From assembly GCA_020635495.1 (NCBI GenBank), contig JACJZQ010000004.1, forward strand, positions 1 through 64,000: DNA of 64,000 bases. Reading direction: 5' to 3'. This DNA is from Flavobacteriales bacterium (lineage in GTDB: Bacteria; Bacteroidota; Bacteroidia; UBA10329). Within the stretch, counting starts at the first letter, position 1; each line of letters begins with the position of its first letter. The position numbers were made by a program, and so were the translations under genes. Of the stretch, positions 8,769-17,153 are shown piece after piece. The notes beneath the pieces are model-generated. The model was not told the DNA's origin. It saw only the letters and a program-made list of their open reading frames with translations, and searched no databases.

Positions 8769-10195
8769 TATTCCACTATTCGCACGGTATCCAACTCCAA
8801 CCTTTGCTTCAGCCAAACCCTCAGAGTTTGCTTGTCGTTATCTTTTGATTGGCGGTTCTTCCAACTCATCATAAAGGTTGGAATGGTATCCACCTTGGTG
8901 CCGTTCATTTCAATACTTACCGCGTAAGACATTTTGCTGATGTTGGGGTAAAGGGTTCTGATCTCTTTTGAGATACCTTCAAACGGAATCACATCTTTCT
9001 GGTATTGGAAAATCTGGTTTTCCAGTTCGATGATTCGCTGGTTTTTGGCGGCAATCTGCTCCTCATTCCTTTTGTAGAGGTCTTCCAGAATTCCAACTCG
9101 AACTTCTTTTGACAGTCTGCCGGCAATATCGTTGCTGACATCTTTTGGCTGATGGATCTTTAGGATTGTTTTCTCCAAACCAACCTGTGCCATTCGGTTT
9201 TCCAATTGCTCTTGAGTTTGGTTGGTAATGGGCTCGCCCATTATAAATACGTCTATTCGAGAAGTGTCTCCGTAGGTGATCTTCTTGCTGATGATCTCCG
9301 TTCCTTCAAACTCCAAATTCTGAGAAATGAAGGCTTCCGCTTTGCCCATGAAGATGGTTTCCTTGACCACTCCATAAAAGATGTAAGCACTTGGTAGAAT
9401 AACAACAATGATGAACGCAATCATGTAACGCTTGGCCTTCTTTTCAGTATCCGCATTTACAAAACTGACCAGCGGATAGCCCAGATAACGCACTATTAAA
9501 AAGGTGGCACCCGCAATGAAAATGGAGTTGAGGGTGAAGAGGTAGAATGCCCCAAAAAAGAAAGACCACTGTCCGTTGGCCAAGCCGTAACCCGCTGTAC
9601 AAAGCGGAGGCATAAGCGCTGTTGCAATGGCAACACCAGGAATTACATTTCCTCTGTTCCTTCTCGAAACACCGATAATACCCGCCAATCCACCGAAAAT
9701 GGCGATCAACGCATCAAGGAAAGTAGGCTTTGTTCTGGCCAGTAGTTCTGGTTGCGCTTCTTGCAGCGGTGTGATGAAAAAGTAGAGTGTTGAGGTGATC
9801 AATGCCACCACCACCATAACCCCGAAATTCTTCAGCGCACGTTTCAAAGTCTCCCAATCGTTGGTGCCAACCGAAAGGCCAATGGCCAAGATGGGTCCCA
9901 TGAGCGGAGAGATAAGCATGGCTCCAATGATGACGGCCGTGCTGTTCAGGTTCAGACCAATGCTGGCAATGAAAATGGAGCAGATCAGAACCCACACCAC
10001 ATGGCCACGGAAAACCATGTCTTTTTTAATGGTTTCGATGGTGCCTTCTTGGTCACTTTCGGCCTGAAGATTCATGGTGCTACGGGCAAAATCGCGCAGC
10101 CAGGCCAAGATTCTCAGCACTTTCACACTCACTTTCTGATCCTGTTGCTTATCCGCTTGTCCTATAGGGGAAACTGGGGCTTTTTCTTCTTCCAT
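8765..10195 (-). CDS. DUF389 domain integral membrane protein
   Basis: With the ATG at 10195 this protein is 476 residues; an upstream TTG at 10228 is in frame but less likely. A charged N-terminal region precedes about six membrane segments, including the conserved stretch around NSTAVIIGAMLISPLMGPILAIGL and PGVAIATALMPPLCTAGYGL. The C-terminal third is soluble and includes a coiled coil (EEQIAAKNQRIIELENQIFQ) followed by an alpha/beta tail. The DUF389 family has no established function; a transport role has been suggested for relatives. It is convergent with the retropepsin-like gene (4-base overlap) and divergent from glyS. Confidence 0.85.
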   Translation of the reverse strand: MEEEKAPVSPIGQADKQQDQKVSVKVLRILAWLRDFARSTMNLQAESDQEGTIETIKKDMVFRGHVVWVLICSIFIASIGLNLNSTAVIIGAMLISPLMGPILAIGLSVGTNDWETLKRALKNFGVMVVVALITSTLYFFITPLQEAQPELLARTKPTFLDALIAIFGGLAGIIGVSRRNRGNVIPGVAIATALMPPLCTAGYGLANGQWSFFFGAFYLFTLNSIFIAGATFLIVRYLGYPLVSFVNADTEKKAKRYMIAFIIVVILPSAYIFYGVVKETIFMGKAEAFISQNLEFEGTEIISKKITYGDTSRIDVFIMGEPITNQTQEQLENRMAQVGLEKTILKIHQPKDVSNDIAGRLSKEVRVGILEDLYKRNEEQIAAKNQRIIELENQIFQYQKDVIPFEGISKEIRTLYPNISKMSYAVSIEMNGTKVDTIPTFMMSWKNRQSKDNDKQTLRVWLKQRLELDTVRIVEY

Positions 10196-10234
10196 TTCTG
10201 ATGTTTTCGGCCGATTATCCGAACTCAAAATTCA

Positions 10235-10242
10235 TAGCTTTG
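10235..10242 (+). promoter_or_regulatory. Candidate -7 promoter element of glyS
   Basis: TAGCTTTG followed by CGCC matches TAnnTTTG. It lies 40 bases before the glyS ATG, implying a leader of about 35 bases. Confidence 0.5.
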
Positions 10243-10282
10243 CGCCTCCTAAAATAAGGCATTCGAACACAGTATTTTCCAG

Positions 10283-11824
10283 ATGAACAACGAAGATCTA
10301 TTCAAGAATATCATTGCCCATTCCAAAGAGTACGGTTTCATTTTCCAGAGTAGCGAGATCTATGACGGACTAAGCGCTGCGTACGATTATGCGCAGATGG
10401 GCGTGGAACTCAAGAAGAACATCCGCGATTACTGGTGGAAAGCGATGGTGCAACTGAATGAGAACATCGTTGGGTTGGATGCTGCCATTTTCATGCACCC
10501 GACCACTTGGAAAGCCTCTGGTCACGTGGATGCGTTCAATGATCCTTTGATAGATAATAAGGATAGCAAGAAGCGTTACCGTGCAGATGTTCTCATTGAG
10601 GAGTACATGGCCAAGATCGATCAGAAGATTCTGAAAGAAGTGGTAAAGGCGGCCAAGCGTTTTGGTGAAGCTTTTGACGAAGATCAGTTCATGGCCACTA
10701 ACCCGAACGTGCTTCGGAATGTGGAGAAGAAGGAAGAGATCCGCAAGCGTTTTGTGGAGGCGTTGGAGAACAACGATCTGGCAGATGTCCGTCAGTTGAT
10801 AATTGACCTAGAGATCGCATGCCCGATTTCCGGTTCTAAAAACTGGACAGACGTCCGTCAGTTCAACTTGATGTTCGCTACCGAAATGGGAGCAATGGCT
10901 GATGGTGCCAGCACGGTTTACTTACGACCGGAAACGGCTCAAGGAATCTTTGTCAATTACCTGAATGTGCAGAAGACCGGAAGGATGAAGATTCCATTTG
11001 GAATTGCGCAGACAGGAAAGGCATTCCGAAACGAGATCGTAGCACGTCAGTTCATTTTCCGCATGCGCGAGTTCGAGCAGATGGAAATGCAATTCTTCGT
11101 CAAGCCTGGAACCGAGTTGGATTGGTTTGAGCAATGGAAGGAGAAGCGTTTGGCTTGGCACAAAGCCATGGGCTTAGGCAATGACAAATACCGTTTCCAT
11201 GCACACGACAAGCTCGCGCATTACGCCAATGCCGCGTTCGATATTGAGTTCGATTTCCCATTCGGTTTCAAAGAATTGGAAGGAATTCACTCAAGAACCG
11301 ATTTCGATTTGAGTCAACATGAAAAGTATTCTGGCAAGAAGCTTCAGTACTTTGACCCGGAAGAGAACAAGAGCTACGTTCCTTACGTGGTTGAAACGTC
11401 TATCGGTTTGGATAGAACCGTACTTGCCGTGCTCTCATCTTCCTTCTTGGAAGAAGATCTTGGTGATGGAAAATCACGTACCGTATTGAAATTGCCACCA
11501 TTCTTGGCACCGGTTAAACTGGCTATTCTGCCATTGGTTAAGAAAGATGGATTGCCAGAAAAAGCGATGGAGATATTCAATCAATTGCGCTTCGACCACA
11601 ACATTATATATGAAGAAAAGGACAGCATTGGCAAGCGTTACCGCAGACAGGATGCCATCGGTACACCTTATTGTATAACGGTAGACCATGAAACGCTGAC
11701 CGATAATGCCGTTACTCTTCGTGAGCGTGATTCCATGTCTCAAGAGCGTGTTCCGATTGAAAAACTCTCTCAGATCGTTGAGGAGAAGGTTGGAATGAAG
11801 AAGGTTTTGGAGCAGATAGGGTAA
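10283..11824 (+). CDS. glyS: Glycyl-tRNA synthetase (homodimeric, eukaryote/archaeal-like type)
   Basis: This 513-residue class II synthetase charges tRNA-Gly. It is the single-chain alpha2 form, not the GlyQ/GlyS tetramer. Visible signatures are YLRPETAQGIF (213-223), the motif 2 region FRNEI (248-252) followed by FRMREFEQMEM, and motif 3 around GLDRTVLAVLSSSF. The C-terminal anticodon-binding domain (FLAPVKLAILPLVKKDGL onward) is complete. The N-terminal zinc cysteines seen in some relatives are absent. It is convergent with pth, and the stop codons of both genes lie inside a long palindrome. Confidence 0.97.
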   Translation: MNNEDLFKNIIAHSKEYGFIFQSSEIYDGLSAAYDYAQMGVELKKNIRDYWWKAMVQLNENIVGLDAAIFMHPTTWKASGHVDAFNDPLIDNKDSKKRYRADVLIEEYMAKIDQKILKEVVKAAKRFGEAFDEDQFMATNPNVLRNVEKKEEIRKRFVEALENNDLADVRQLIIDLEIACPISGSKNWTDVRQFNLMFATEMGAMADGASTVYLRPETAQGIFVNYLNVQKTGRMKIPFGIAQTGKAFRNEIVARQFIFRMREFEQMEMQFFVKPGTELDWFEQWKEKRLAWHKAMGLGNDKYRFHAHDKLAHYANAAFDIEFDFPFGFKELEGIHSRTDFDLSQHEKYSGKKLQYFDPEENKSYVPYVVETSIGLDRTVLAVLSSSFLEEDLGDGKSRTVLKLPPFLAPVKLAILPLVKKDGLPEKAMEIFNQLRFDHNIIYEEKDSIGKRYRRQDAIGTPYCITVDHETLTDNAVTLRERDSMSQERVPIEKLSQIVEEKVGMKKVLEQIG

Positions 11825-11866
11825 TATCAATAGCCCATGGTTTAAACCATGGGCTATTGATTACCC
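11819..11866. terminator. Long perfect palindrome between glyS and pth, likely bidirectional terminator
   Basis: The core 11827-11860 is a 34-base perfect palindrome with arm TCAATAGCCCATGGTTT and no spacer. It is extended by GGGTAA (11819-11824) pairing with TTACCC (11861-11866) across a two-base bulge. Both stop codons, glyS TAA and pth TAA, lie inside the outer arms. T-runs are short, so termination would rest on the stem itself. Its size suggests an intergenic repeat element rather than an ordinary terminator. Confidence 0.7.
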
Positions 11867-12421
11867 ATTAAACTGGTTCATAACGAACCGTAGTTCCATG
11901 GTGCCGTAGGCCTTGATGGCCTCCACAGACTTTTCAATTTTCGGTTTGATGATGTCGAGGTCTTCCGAAGTCCATTCGCCAAGTACGTAATCTACTTGTT
12001 GGCCTTGCCCGAAATCGTTGCCAACGCCAAAACGCAAACGTGGATAATCCTGCCTACCTAAAACTTGGTTGATGCTTTTCAGACCATTGTGACCGCCATC
12101 GCTTCCTTTAGCACGAATGCGAATAGTGCCCGTTGGAAGAGCAATATCATCTGTTATAATGAGGAGTTTGTCTATCGGCACTTTCGTTTCCGACATCCAA
12201 TACTGAACGGCTTTTCCACTCAGATTCATATAGGTGTTCGGTTTCAGCAGCACAAAGGTTCGTCCTTTGAATTTCACCTCACACAGATCACCAAAACGGC
12301 CAGCCTTAAAAATAGAAGTGGACGCCTCGGCAAAGGCGTCCACTATCTTAAATCCTATGTTGTGACGGGTTTCGGCATACTCGCTGCCTATGTTACCCAA
12401 CCCAACAATAAGGTACTTCAT
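11861..12421 (-). CDS. pth: Peptidyl-tRNA hydrolase
   Basis: This 186-residue enzyme recycles peptidyl-tRNA released from stalled ribosomes. Asn10 (GLGNIG) and the catalytic His20 (TRHNIGF) are present, with the substrate-contact motifs KPNTYMNLSG and the Asp in ITDDIALPTG, then GSDGGHNGLKS. Length is typical. It is the last gene of the prs-rplY-pth operon, starting two bases after the rplY stop, so translation is probably coupled. Confidence 0.97.
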   Translation of the reverse strand: MKYLIVGLGNIGSEYAETRHNIGFKIVDAFAEASTSIFKAGRFGDLCEVKFKGRTFVLLKPNTYMNLSGKAVQYWMSETKVPIDKLLIITDDIALPTGTIRIRAKGSDGGHNGLKSINQVLGRQDYPRLRFGVGNDFGQGQQVDYVLGEWTSEDLDIIKPKIEKSVEAIKAYGTMELRFVMNQFNG

Positions 12422-12423
12422 GC

Positions 12424-13077
12424 TTATTCAGCGGCTGCTTCAGCTGCTGGGGCATCACCACCTTCGGCAGTTGCCTCAGCACCTTCTGCTCCTTCAGCAC
12501 CTTCTTCCGTTTCTTCTTCCTCGTCCTCCACAAGTGCACCACGCTTCATACGTACGGCTACCACAATTTGGTTCGGGTCTGCAAGGAATTCAACTCCAGG
12601 AACCTTCAGATCACCGATCTTAATGGCTTTTCCGATTCTAAGGTTGGTGATATCCAACTCGATCAGACTTGGCATTTCTTCAGGAAGACCCTGAACTCTT
12701 ACATCTCGTCTTACAACTCTTAGTCGACCTCCGGCAAGTACACCACGGGCCTGACCTTTGGTGTGAATAGGTAGGGTTGTTTTAACTGGTCTGCCTACCA
12801 ATTCCTGAAAATCAACATGCACAATTCGGTCAGTCAATGGGTGATACTGAACGTCTTTAAGGATAGTGGCATATGTTTGACCATCCACGTCAATATTAGC
12901 GATGTACTGATTTGGTGTAAAGATCAGCTGATTGAATGCACGCTCATCAATTTGAACGTGTACTTCTTCTTTCCCTCCGTAGATGATGCATGGAACCAAG
13001 CCTTCGTTACGAAGTGCTTTTGCATCGGCTTTCCCAAGGGACTTCCTTTTTGATCCTGTTATTGAGATCGATTCCAT
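12424..13077 (-). CDS. rplY: 50S ribosomal protein L25 (CTC type, general stress form)
   Basis: This 217-residue protein has the long CTC architecture: an N-terminal L25 5S-rRNA-binding domain (about 1-90), a beta-rich TL5 domain (about 95-185), and a low-complexity acidic Glu/Gly/Ala tail of about 35 residues. It binds 5S rRNA in the large subunit. The acidic tail is a normal feature in Bacteroidota. It lies between prs and pth, an arrangement widely conserved in bacteria. Confidence 0.96.
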   Translation of the reverse strand: MESISITGSKRKSLGKADAKALRNEGLVPCIIYGGKEEVHVQIDERAFNQLIFTPNQYIANIDVDGQTYATILKDVQYHPLTDRIVHVDFQELVGRPVKTTLPIHTKGQARGVLAGGRLRVVRRDVRVQGLPEEMPSLIELDITNLRIGKAIKIGDLKVPGVEFLADPNQIVVAVRMKRGALVEDEEEETEEGAEGAEGAEATAEGGDAPAAEAAAE

Positions 13078-13112
13078 TGTTTAAATGATTTGGTTAGTTA
13101 TTGATTACTTGA

Positions 13113-14054
13113 TTAAAAAATGAATTTGGTGCTGATGGACTCGTAATTGTGAGCCTTTTTAATGACATCAGCAAAAAGCGGTGCAACAGAAAGCACCGTG
13201 ATTTTCTTGTTCTCTTCTTTCAGAGGAATAGTATCGGTAGTTACCAACTCGGTCAGTCTTGAGTTGGAAATGTTCTCGTAAGCATTACCGGACAGGAGTG
13301 GATGCGTAATGCAAGCACGAACTGATTTTGCGCCATGATCCAACATCATTTCTGCAGCCTTGCAAAGTGTGCCGCCCGTATCAATGATGTCATCAACCAA
13401 TACAACATCCTTTCCTACAACATCTCCAATAACGGTCATGTCGGCAACTTGGTTAGCCACCTTGCGCTGTTTGTAACAGATGGCAAGATCAACATTCAAC
13501 GCCTTCGCATAAGCGTTGGCTCTTCTGGTACCACCAACGTCTGGAGTAGCCATTACAAGGTTCTCCAGATCCATTGTTTTCTTCAAGTGGTCCATGAAGA
13601 GATACGACCCGTAAAGGTGGTCCACAGGAACATCAAAGAACCCTTGAATCTGATCGGCATGAAGATCCATGGTCATAACACGGGTAACTCCAGCAGCTTC
13701 CAGAAGGTCGGCCATCAACTTGGCGCCTATTGGCACACGTGGCTTCACTTTTCTATCCTGACGTGCCCAACCGAAGTAGGGAATAACTGCCACGATCCGT
13801 TTGGCCGATGCGCGCTTGGCAGCATCGATCATCAACAGCAATTCAAGCAAATTATCTCCTGGCGGGAACGTGGATTGGATGATAAAAACATCATCGCCAC
13901 GGATAGATTCTTCAAAACAAGGCTCGTACTCGCCATCTTTGAAACGCAAGGTGGTCTGGTTGTTCAACTTTCTACCTTCCTCATAGCATGCTGCTATCTT
14001 TTCAGAAAGGTATCTGGTTGCATCTCCAGTAAATAACTTAACGTTGAATGGCAT
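13113..14054 (-). CDS. prs: Ribose-phosphate pyrophosphokinase
   Basis: This 313-residue enzyme makes PRPP from ribose 5-phosphate and ATP for nucleotide, histidine and NAD synthesis. Conserved elements include FGWARQDRKVKPRVPIGAK, the metal-binding MDLHADQIQGFF, and the PRPP loop VDDIIDTGGT. Length is typical of the class I homo-hexameric enzyme. It is the first gene of the minus-strand operon with rplY and pth, with a clear promoter upstream. Confidence 0.98.
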   Translation of the reverse strand: MPFNVKLFTGDATRYLSEKIAACYEEGRKLNNQTTLRFKDGEYEPCFEESIRGDDVFIIQSTFPPGDNLLELLLMIDAAKRASAKRIVAVIPYFGWARQDRKVKPRVPIGAKLMADLLEAAGVTRVMTMDLHADQIQGFFDVPVDHLYGSYLFMDHLKKTMDLENLVMATPDVGGTRRANAYAKALNVDLAICYKQRKVANQVADMTVIGDVVGKDVVLVDDIIDTGGTLCKAAEMMLDHGAKSVRACITHPLLSGNAYENISNSRLTELVTTDTIPLKEENKKITVLSVAPLFADVIKKAHNYESISTKFIF

Positions 14055-14084
14055 AGCGCTGGTTTCCTCGTTTTTAAGGGGGCA

Positions 14085-14092
14085 CGAAAGTA
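14085..14092 (-). promoter_or_regulatory. Candidate -7 promoter element of the prs operon
   Basis: On the minus strand TACTTTCG is followed by TGCCCCC. It matches TAnnTTTG/TTCG and lies 30 bases before the prs ATG. A TTCG lies 20 bases further upstream as a possible -33 element. Confidence 0.55.
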
Positions 14093-14166
14093 AGAAAAAG
14101 GTATGCTATTTCCGAAGGAAAAAAGCCTGTCAGTGCAAAAGTGCTTTTTCGTAACCGAAAAACGTC

Positions 14167-14174
14167 TAAATTCG
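14167..14174 (+). promoter_or_regulatory. Candidate -7 promoter element of tRNA-Leu
   Basis: TAAATTCG followed by CAGCCCC fits TAnnTTCG. Transcription would start about 9-10 bases before the mature tRNA 5' end. Confidence 0.5.
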
Positions 14175-14189
14175 CAGCCCCGTTTACAA

Positions 14190-14271
14190 GCCGAAGTGGC
14201 GGAATTGGTAGACGCGCACGACTCAAACTCGTGTTCCGCAAGGAGTGCCGGTTCGACCCCGGCCTTCGGTA
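14190..14271 (+). tRNA. tRNA-Leu (anticodon CAA)
   Basis: The sequence folds as a class II tRNA. The acceptor stem is GCCGAAG with CTTCGGT, so the first pair is G-U. The D-arm is GTGGCGGAATTGGTAGAC. The anticodon stem CACGA/TCGTG encloses loop CTCAAAC, giving anticodon CAA (codon UUG). The long variable arm is TTCCGCAAGGAGT, and the T-arm contains GGTTCGACCCC. The 3' CCA is not encoded (ACAG follows), so it would be added by CCA-adding enzyme. Confidence 0.97.
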
Positions 14272-14274
14272 CAG

Positions 14275-14305
14275 AAACCCTGATACGAAAGTGTCAGGGT
14301 TTTTT
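14275..14305 (+). terminator. Terminator of tRNA-Leu
   Basis: A 12-base-pair stem, AAACCCTGATAC with GTGTCAGGGTTT (one G-T wobble), is capped by a GAAA tetraloop and followed by T6. It begins four bases after the tRNA. Confidence 0.9.
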
Positions 14306-14348
14306 GTTAGCCGAATTAAAGATCAAATTTGTGCTGAATGAACGATCA

Positions 14349-15056
14349 ATGAGGTTATTGGTAATCACAATTCTCTGCTTTTCCAGTGGGGTTCTCAAAG
14401 GGCAGATGGCAGAAGGCTTTTTGCTGGACGGTCATGTGAACCGCGTCAACGGAAACCCTGTTCAAGCCATTGTGGATTACAGCAAGGCAATTGCTGTAGA
14501 CTCTGCCAATGCGGCCGCATACTTTTACCGAGCAGAAGTTAAAGCCGACCTCTTTGATTATTTGGGGTCATTGGCCGATTACACCAAAACGATCGAGGTT
14601 GACTCAAATCATTTTGATGCTTTCATCGGAATGGCACTCTCGAAATTTGAGTTGAAAGACACTACAGGAGCCATAAGGTCGTTGAACGATCTGATAACCA
14701 GGGCACCTTTTTATTGGCTGGCTTTCTCTAATAGAGGTTGGCTTCATTATGTTGCAGGCGATTTTGAAAAGGCTTTATCGGACTTGGATAAGGCCATTAA
14801 AATCACCACGAGAATGGAACCTATCGATTATCTGAATCGAGGCTTGGTTCGGTTGGAGTTGGGAGATTTCAAGGGTGCACAATCGGATTTTGGTTTTTCA
14901 ATCAATAACGGTGGCCCGCCATATGCCTACTATCAGAGGGGCAAGGCTAAACTGGCGAGAGAAAAAACCGGTTCAGCTTGCAGGGACTTTCTTCGAGCTT
15001 CTTCACAAGGAGTTGCAGAAGCCGCTGAGGCCTTTGAAAAATATTGCGGTGAGTAA
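14349..15056 (+). CDS. Secreted TPR-repeat protein
   Basis: The open frame runs back through the tRNA gene, so the start is taken as the ATG at 14349, which gives a signal peptide (MRLLVITILCFSSGVLKG) and a 235-residue product. The mature part holds about five to six tetratricopeptide repeats, with typical units such as AIVDYSKAIAVDSANAAAYF, DYTKTIEVDSNHFDAFIGMA and ALSDLDKAIKI. TPR arrays mediate protein-protein contacts, here probably in the periplasm. The partner is unknown. Confidence 0.85.
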   Translation: MRLLVITILCFSSGVLKGQMAEGFLLDGHVNRVNGNPVQAIVDYSKAIAVDSANAAAYFYRAEVKADLFDYLGSLADYTKTIEVDSNHFDAFIGMALSKFELKDTTGAIRSLNDLITRAPFYWLAFSNRGWLHYVAGDFEKALSDLDKAIKITTRMEPIDYLNRGLVRLELGDFKGAQSDFGFSINNGGPPYAYYQRGKAKLAREKTGSACRDFLRASSQGVAEAAEAFEKYCGE

Positions 15057-15081
15057 TATCGATTCCAGAATCATAGATCAT

Positions 15082-15089
15082 TAGCTTCG
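15082..15089 (+). promoter_or_regulatory. Candidate -7 promoter element of the dCMP deaminase gene
   Basis: TAGCTTCG fits TAnnTTCG and lies only 8 bases before the ATG at 15098, which would give a leaderless or nearly leaderless mRNA. Confidence 0.35.
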
Positions 15090-15097
15090 CAAACCCT

Positions 15098-15562
15098 ATG
15101 GACGAAGGATTCATCAAATACGACAACCCCGAAAAGCAACTGCGTTATGACCGAGCTTACTTGCGCATGGCGCTGGAATGGGCCAAACTATCGCATTGCC
15201 AAAGAAGGCAGGTGGGTGCCATTGTGGTAAAAGAAGGGCAGATAATTGCCGATGGATACAACGGAACACCATCAGGTTTCGACAATTGCTGCGAGGATGA
15301 CGAAGGCAACACCAAATGGTATGTTCTGCATGCCGAGGCGAACGCCATTATGAAAGTGGCACGCTCCATGAACAGTGCACGGAATTCCACGTTGTATCTG
15401 ACCATGTCTCCGTGTAAGGATTGCAGTAAACTGGTGCATCAGGCTGGAATAAAAAGGCTGGTCTTCATCAACGGATATAAAGACATGAGCGGTGTGGAAT
15501 TTTTAAAGGAAGCTGGCGTTGAAGTAGTGCAGCTTCCAGATGTAGAACTTGATGAGCGATAA
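15098..15562 (+). CDS. dCMP deaminase family protein
   Basis: This 154-residue zinc enzyme belongs to the cytidine/deoxycytidylate deaminase family and probably converts dCMP to dUMP for thymidylate synthesis. The zinc site is His78-Ala-Glu80 (LHAEAN) with Cys106 and Cys109 in SPCKDCS, and the catalytic Glu80 is present. Length and the early NGTPSGFDNC segment match the ComE-type dCMP deaminases. It overlaps the following S41 protease gene by 11 bases, so the two are probably co-translated. Confidence 0.93.
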   Translation: MDEGFIKYDNPEKQLRYDRAYLRMALEWAKLSHCQRRQVGAIVVKEGQIIADGYNGTPSGFDNCCEDDEGNTKWYVLHAEANAIMKVARSMNSARNSTLYLTMSPCKDCSKLVHQAGIKRLVFINGYKDMSGVEFLKEAGVEVVQLPDVELDER

Positions 15563-17153
15563 CAGGCTTAAACTTTTCATCTATTACCCGATAGTGCTGG
15601 CCATTGTGTTGGCAGGTGGCATTTATCTGGGTTCAATTCTCGGGGCAGGTTTTGTGCCTGGATCGGTGGTGGAATCTTCTACTGCAAATTCAAAGAAGAT
15701 CAGTAACCTCCTCAATTATGTTTTGGAGGAATACGTTGATACCGTTGATATGGACGGACTGACCGAGTCAACTATCATCAGCATGTTGGATCAGTTGGAC
15801 CCGCACTCTTCTTACATCCCAGCCGAGGATTTTGATGCTTCCAATGAGCCGTTGGAAGGAAACTTTGATGGTATAGGAGTAGAGTTCAATATCATTAACG
15901 ATACAATAGTGGTGGTTGCTCCTATAAACGGTGGGCCATCAGAAAAGCTGGGCATCCGCTCCGGAGATAGAATTGTAACCATAGAAGACAGCACTATTGC
16001 CGGAACTGGCATAACCAACAAGGATGTGATTTCGATGCTTCGCGGCAAACGCGGAACAAAGGTTAAAGTGGGAATTGCCCGAAGAGGCGAGCCTAAATTG
16101 TTGACCTTCAATATTGAGAGGGACAAGATTCCGATTTACAGTGTAGATGCAGGTTACATGGTGAACGATGAGATCGGCTACATCAAGATCAGTCGGTTTG
16201 CCGCCACAACGTTTGACGAATTCGAGGAGAAACTCAGCCTGTTGAAACGTAACGGGTTGCAGTCTCTGATTCTTGACCTTAGAGGAAATCCGGGAGGTTA
16301 TTTGACCGCAGCAATAGACATCTCGGATTCGTTTCTGAAAGAAGGAAAGTTGATTGTTTATACCGAAGGAAGAGCAAGACCGAAAGAAAGCGCCTATGCC
16401 ACGAATGCTGGCGATTTTCAGAAGGGAAAACTGGTTATTCTGGTTGATGAAGGTTCTGCCTCGGCATCAGAAATTGTATCTGGTGCAGTACAGGATAACG
16501 ACCGAGGAACCATAGTTGGCCGAAGAACTTTTGGTAAAGGGTTGGTTCAGGAGCAGGTTGAGTTGCAGGACGGATCGGCCGTGAGGCTCACCATTGCCCG
16601 GTATTATACGCCAACAGGTAGGTGCATTCAGAGGCCATACGGCAAGGATGATGATTATTATGGAGACCTCCTTCATAGGGTCGAAAGCGGAGAGTTGTAT
16701 GAGGCAGATAGCATTCAGGTTGATGAGAACGAGAAGTTTGTGACGCCCGGAGGAAAAATCGTTTACGGAGGTGGAGGTATTGTGCCTGATGTTTTTGTTC
16801 CGTTGGACACCGTTCCGCTTACCGACCTGCATACGGAATTGCTGCGAAGTGGTGTTCTGAGAGAATTTGCGCTGGATTTTGCCTCAAATAGACGTGATGT
16901 ATTGGATAAATTCAGCGATGCCAAGCAATTCGATGCTGGATTCAAATTGTCAGAAGCAGACTTCAGGTCATTGCTTGATTTTGCCGAAAAGAACGGTGTA
17001 AAAGCCTCCGGCTCGTTCAATTCCGAATCTGAGTTGAGAAACAACCTTAAAGCATTGATTGCCAGAAGTCAGTGGAATGGTGAAGGGTTCTATCCCATCA
17101 TCAACCAAAAGGATAAGATGGTGTTGCGAGCGATAGAACTGCTTGCTAATTGA
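15552..17153 (+). CDS. S41 family C-terminal processing peptidase
   Basis: With the ATG at 15552 the protein is 533 residues; a TTG three bases earlier is also in frame. One N-terminal membrane anchor (about 11-34) is followed by a PDZ domain (about 95-190, with GIGVEF and GIRSGDRI). Then comes the S41 catalytic core with LDLRGNPGGYL, the serine region GSASASEIVSGAVQD (301-315) and the catalytic Lys in FGKGLVQ (about 329). A C-terminal domain completes it. It likely trims envelope or secreted proteins in the periplasm. Its stop overlaps the convergent dprA by 8 bases. Confidence 0.95.
   Translation: MSDNRLKLFIYYPIVLAIVLAGGIYLGSILGAGFVPGSVVESSTANSKKISNLLNYVLEEYVDTVDMDGLTESTIISMLDQLDPHSSYIPAEDFDASNEPLEGNFDGIGVEFNIINDTIVVVAPINGGPSEKLGIRSGDRIVTIEDSTIAGTGITNKDVISMLRGKRGTKVKVGIARRGEPKLLTFNIERDKIPIYSVDAGYMVNDEIGYIKISRFAATTFDEFEEKLSLLKRNGLQSLILDLRGNPGGYLTAAIDISDSFLKEGKLIVYTEGRARPKESAYATNAGDFQKGKLVILVDEGSASASEIVSGAVQDNDRGTIVGRRTFGKGLVQEQVELQDGSAVRLTIARYYTPTGRCIQRPYGKDDDYYGDLLHRVESGELYEADSIQVDENEKFVTPGGKIVYGGGGIVPDVFVPLDTVPLTDLHTELLRSGVLREFALDFASNRRDVLDKFSDAKQFDAGFKLSEADFRSLLDFAEKNGVKASGSFNSESELRNNLKALIARSQWNGEGFYPIINQKDKMVLRAIELLAN

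Noticed and set aside
14103..14348. Upstream extension of the TPR protein frame through the tRNA-Leu gene and its terminator
   Set aside because: The extension overlaps a well-formed tRNA and a strong hairpin; the ATG at 14349 gives a clear signal peptide.
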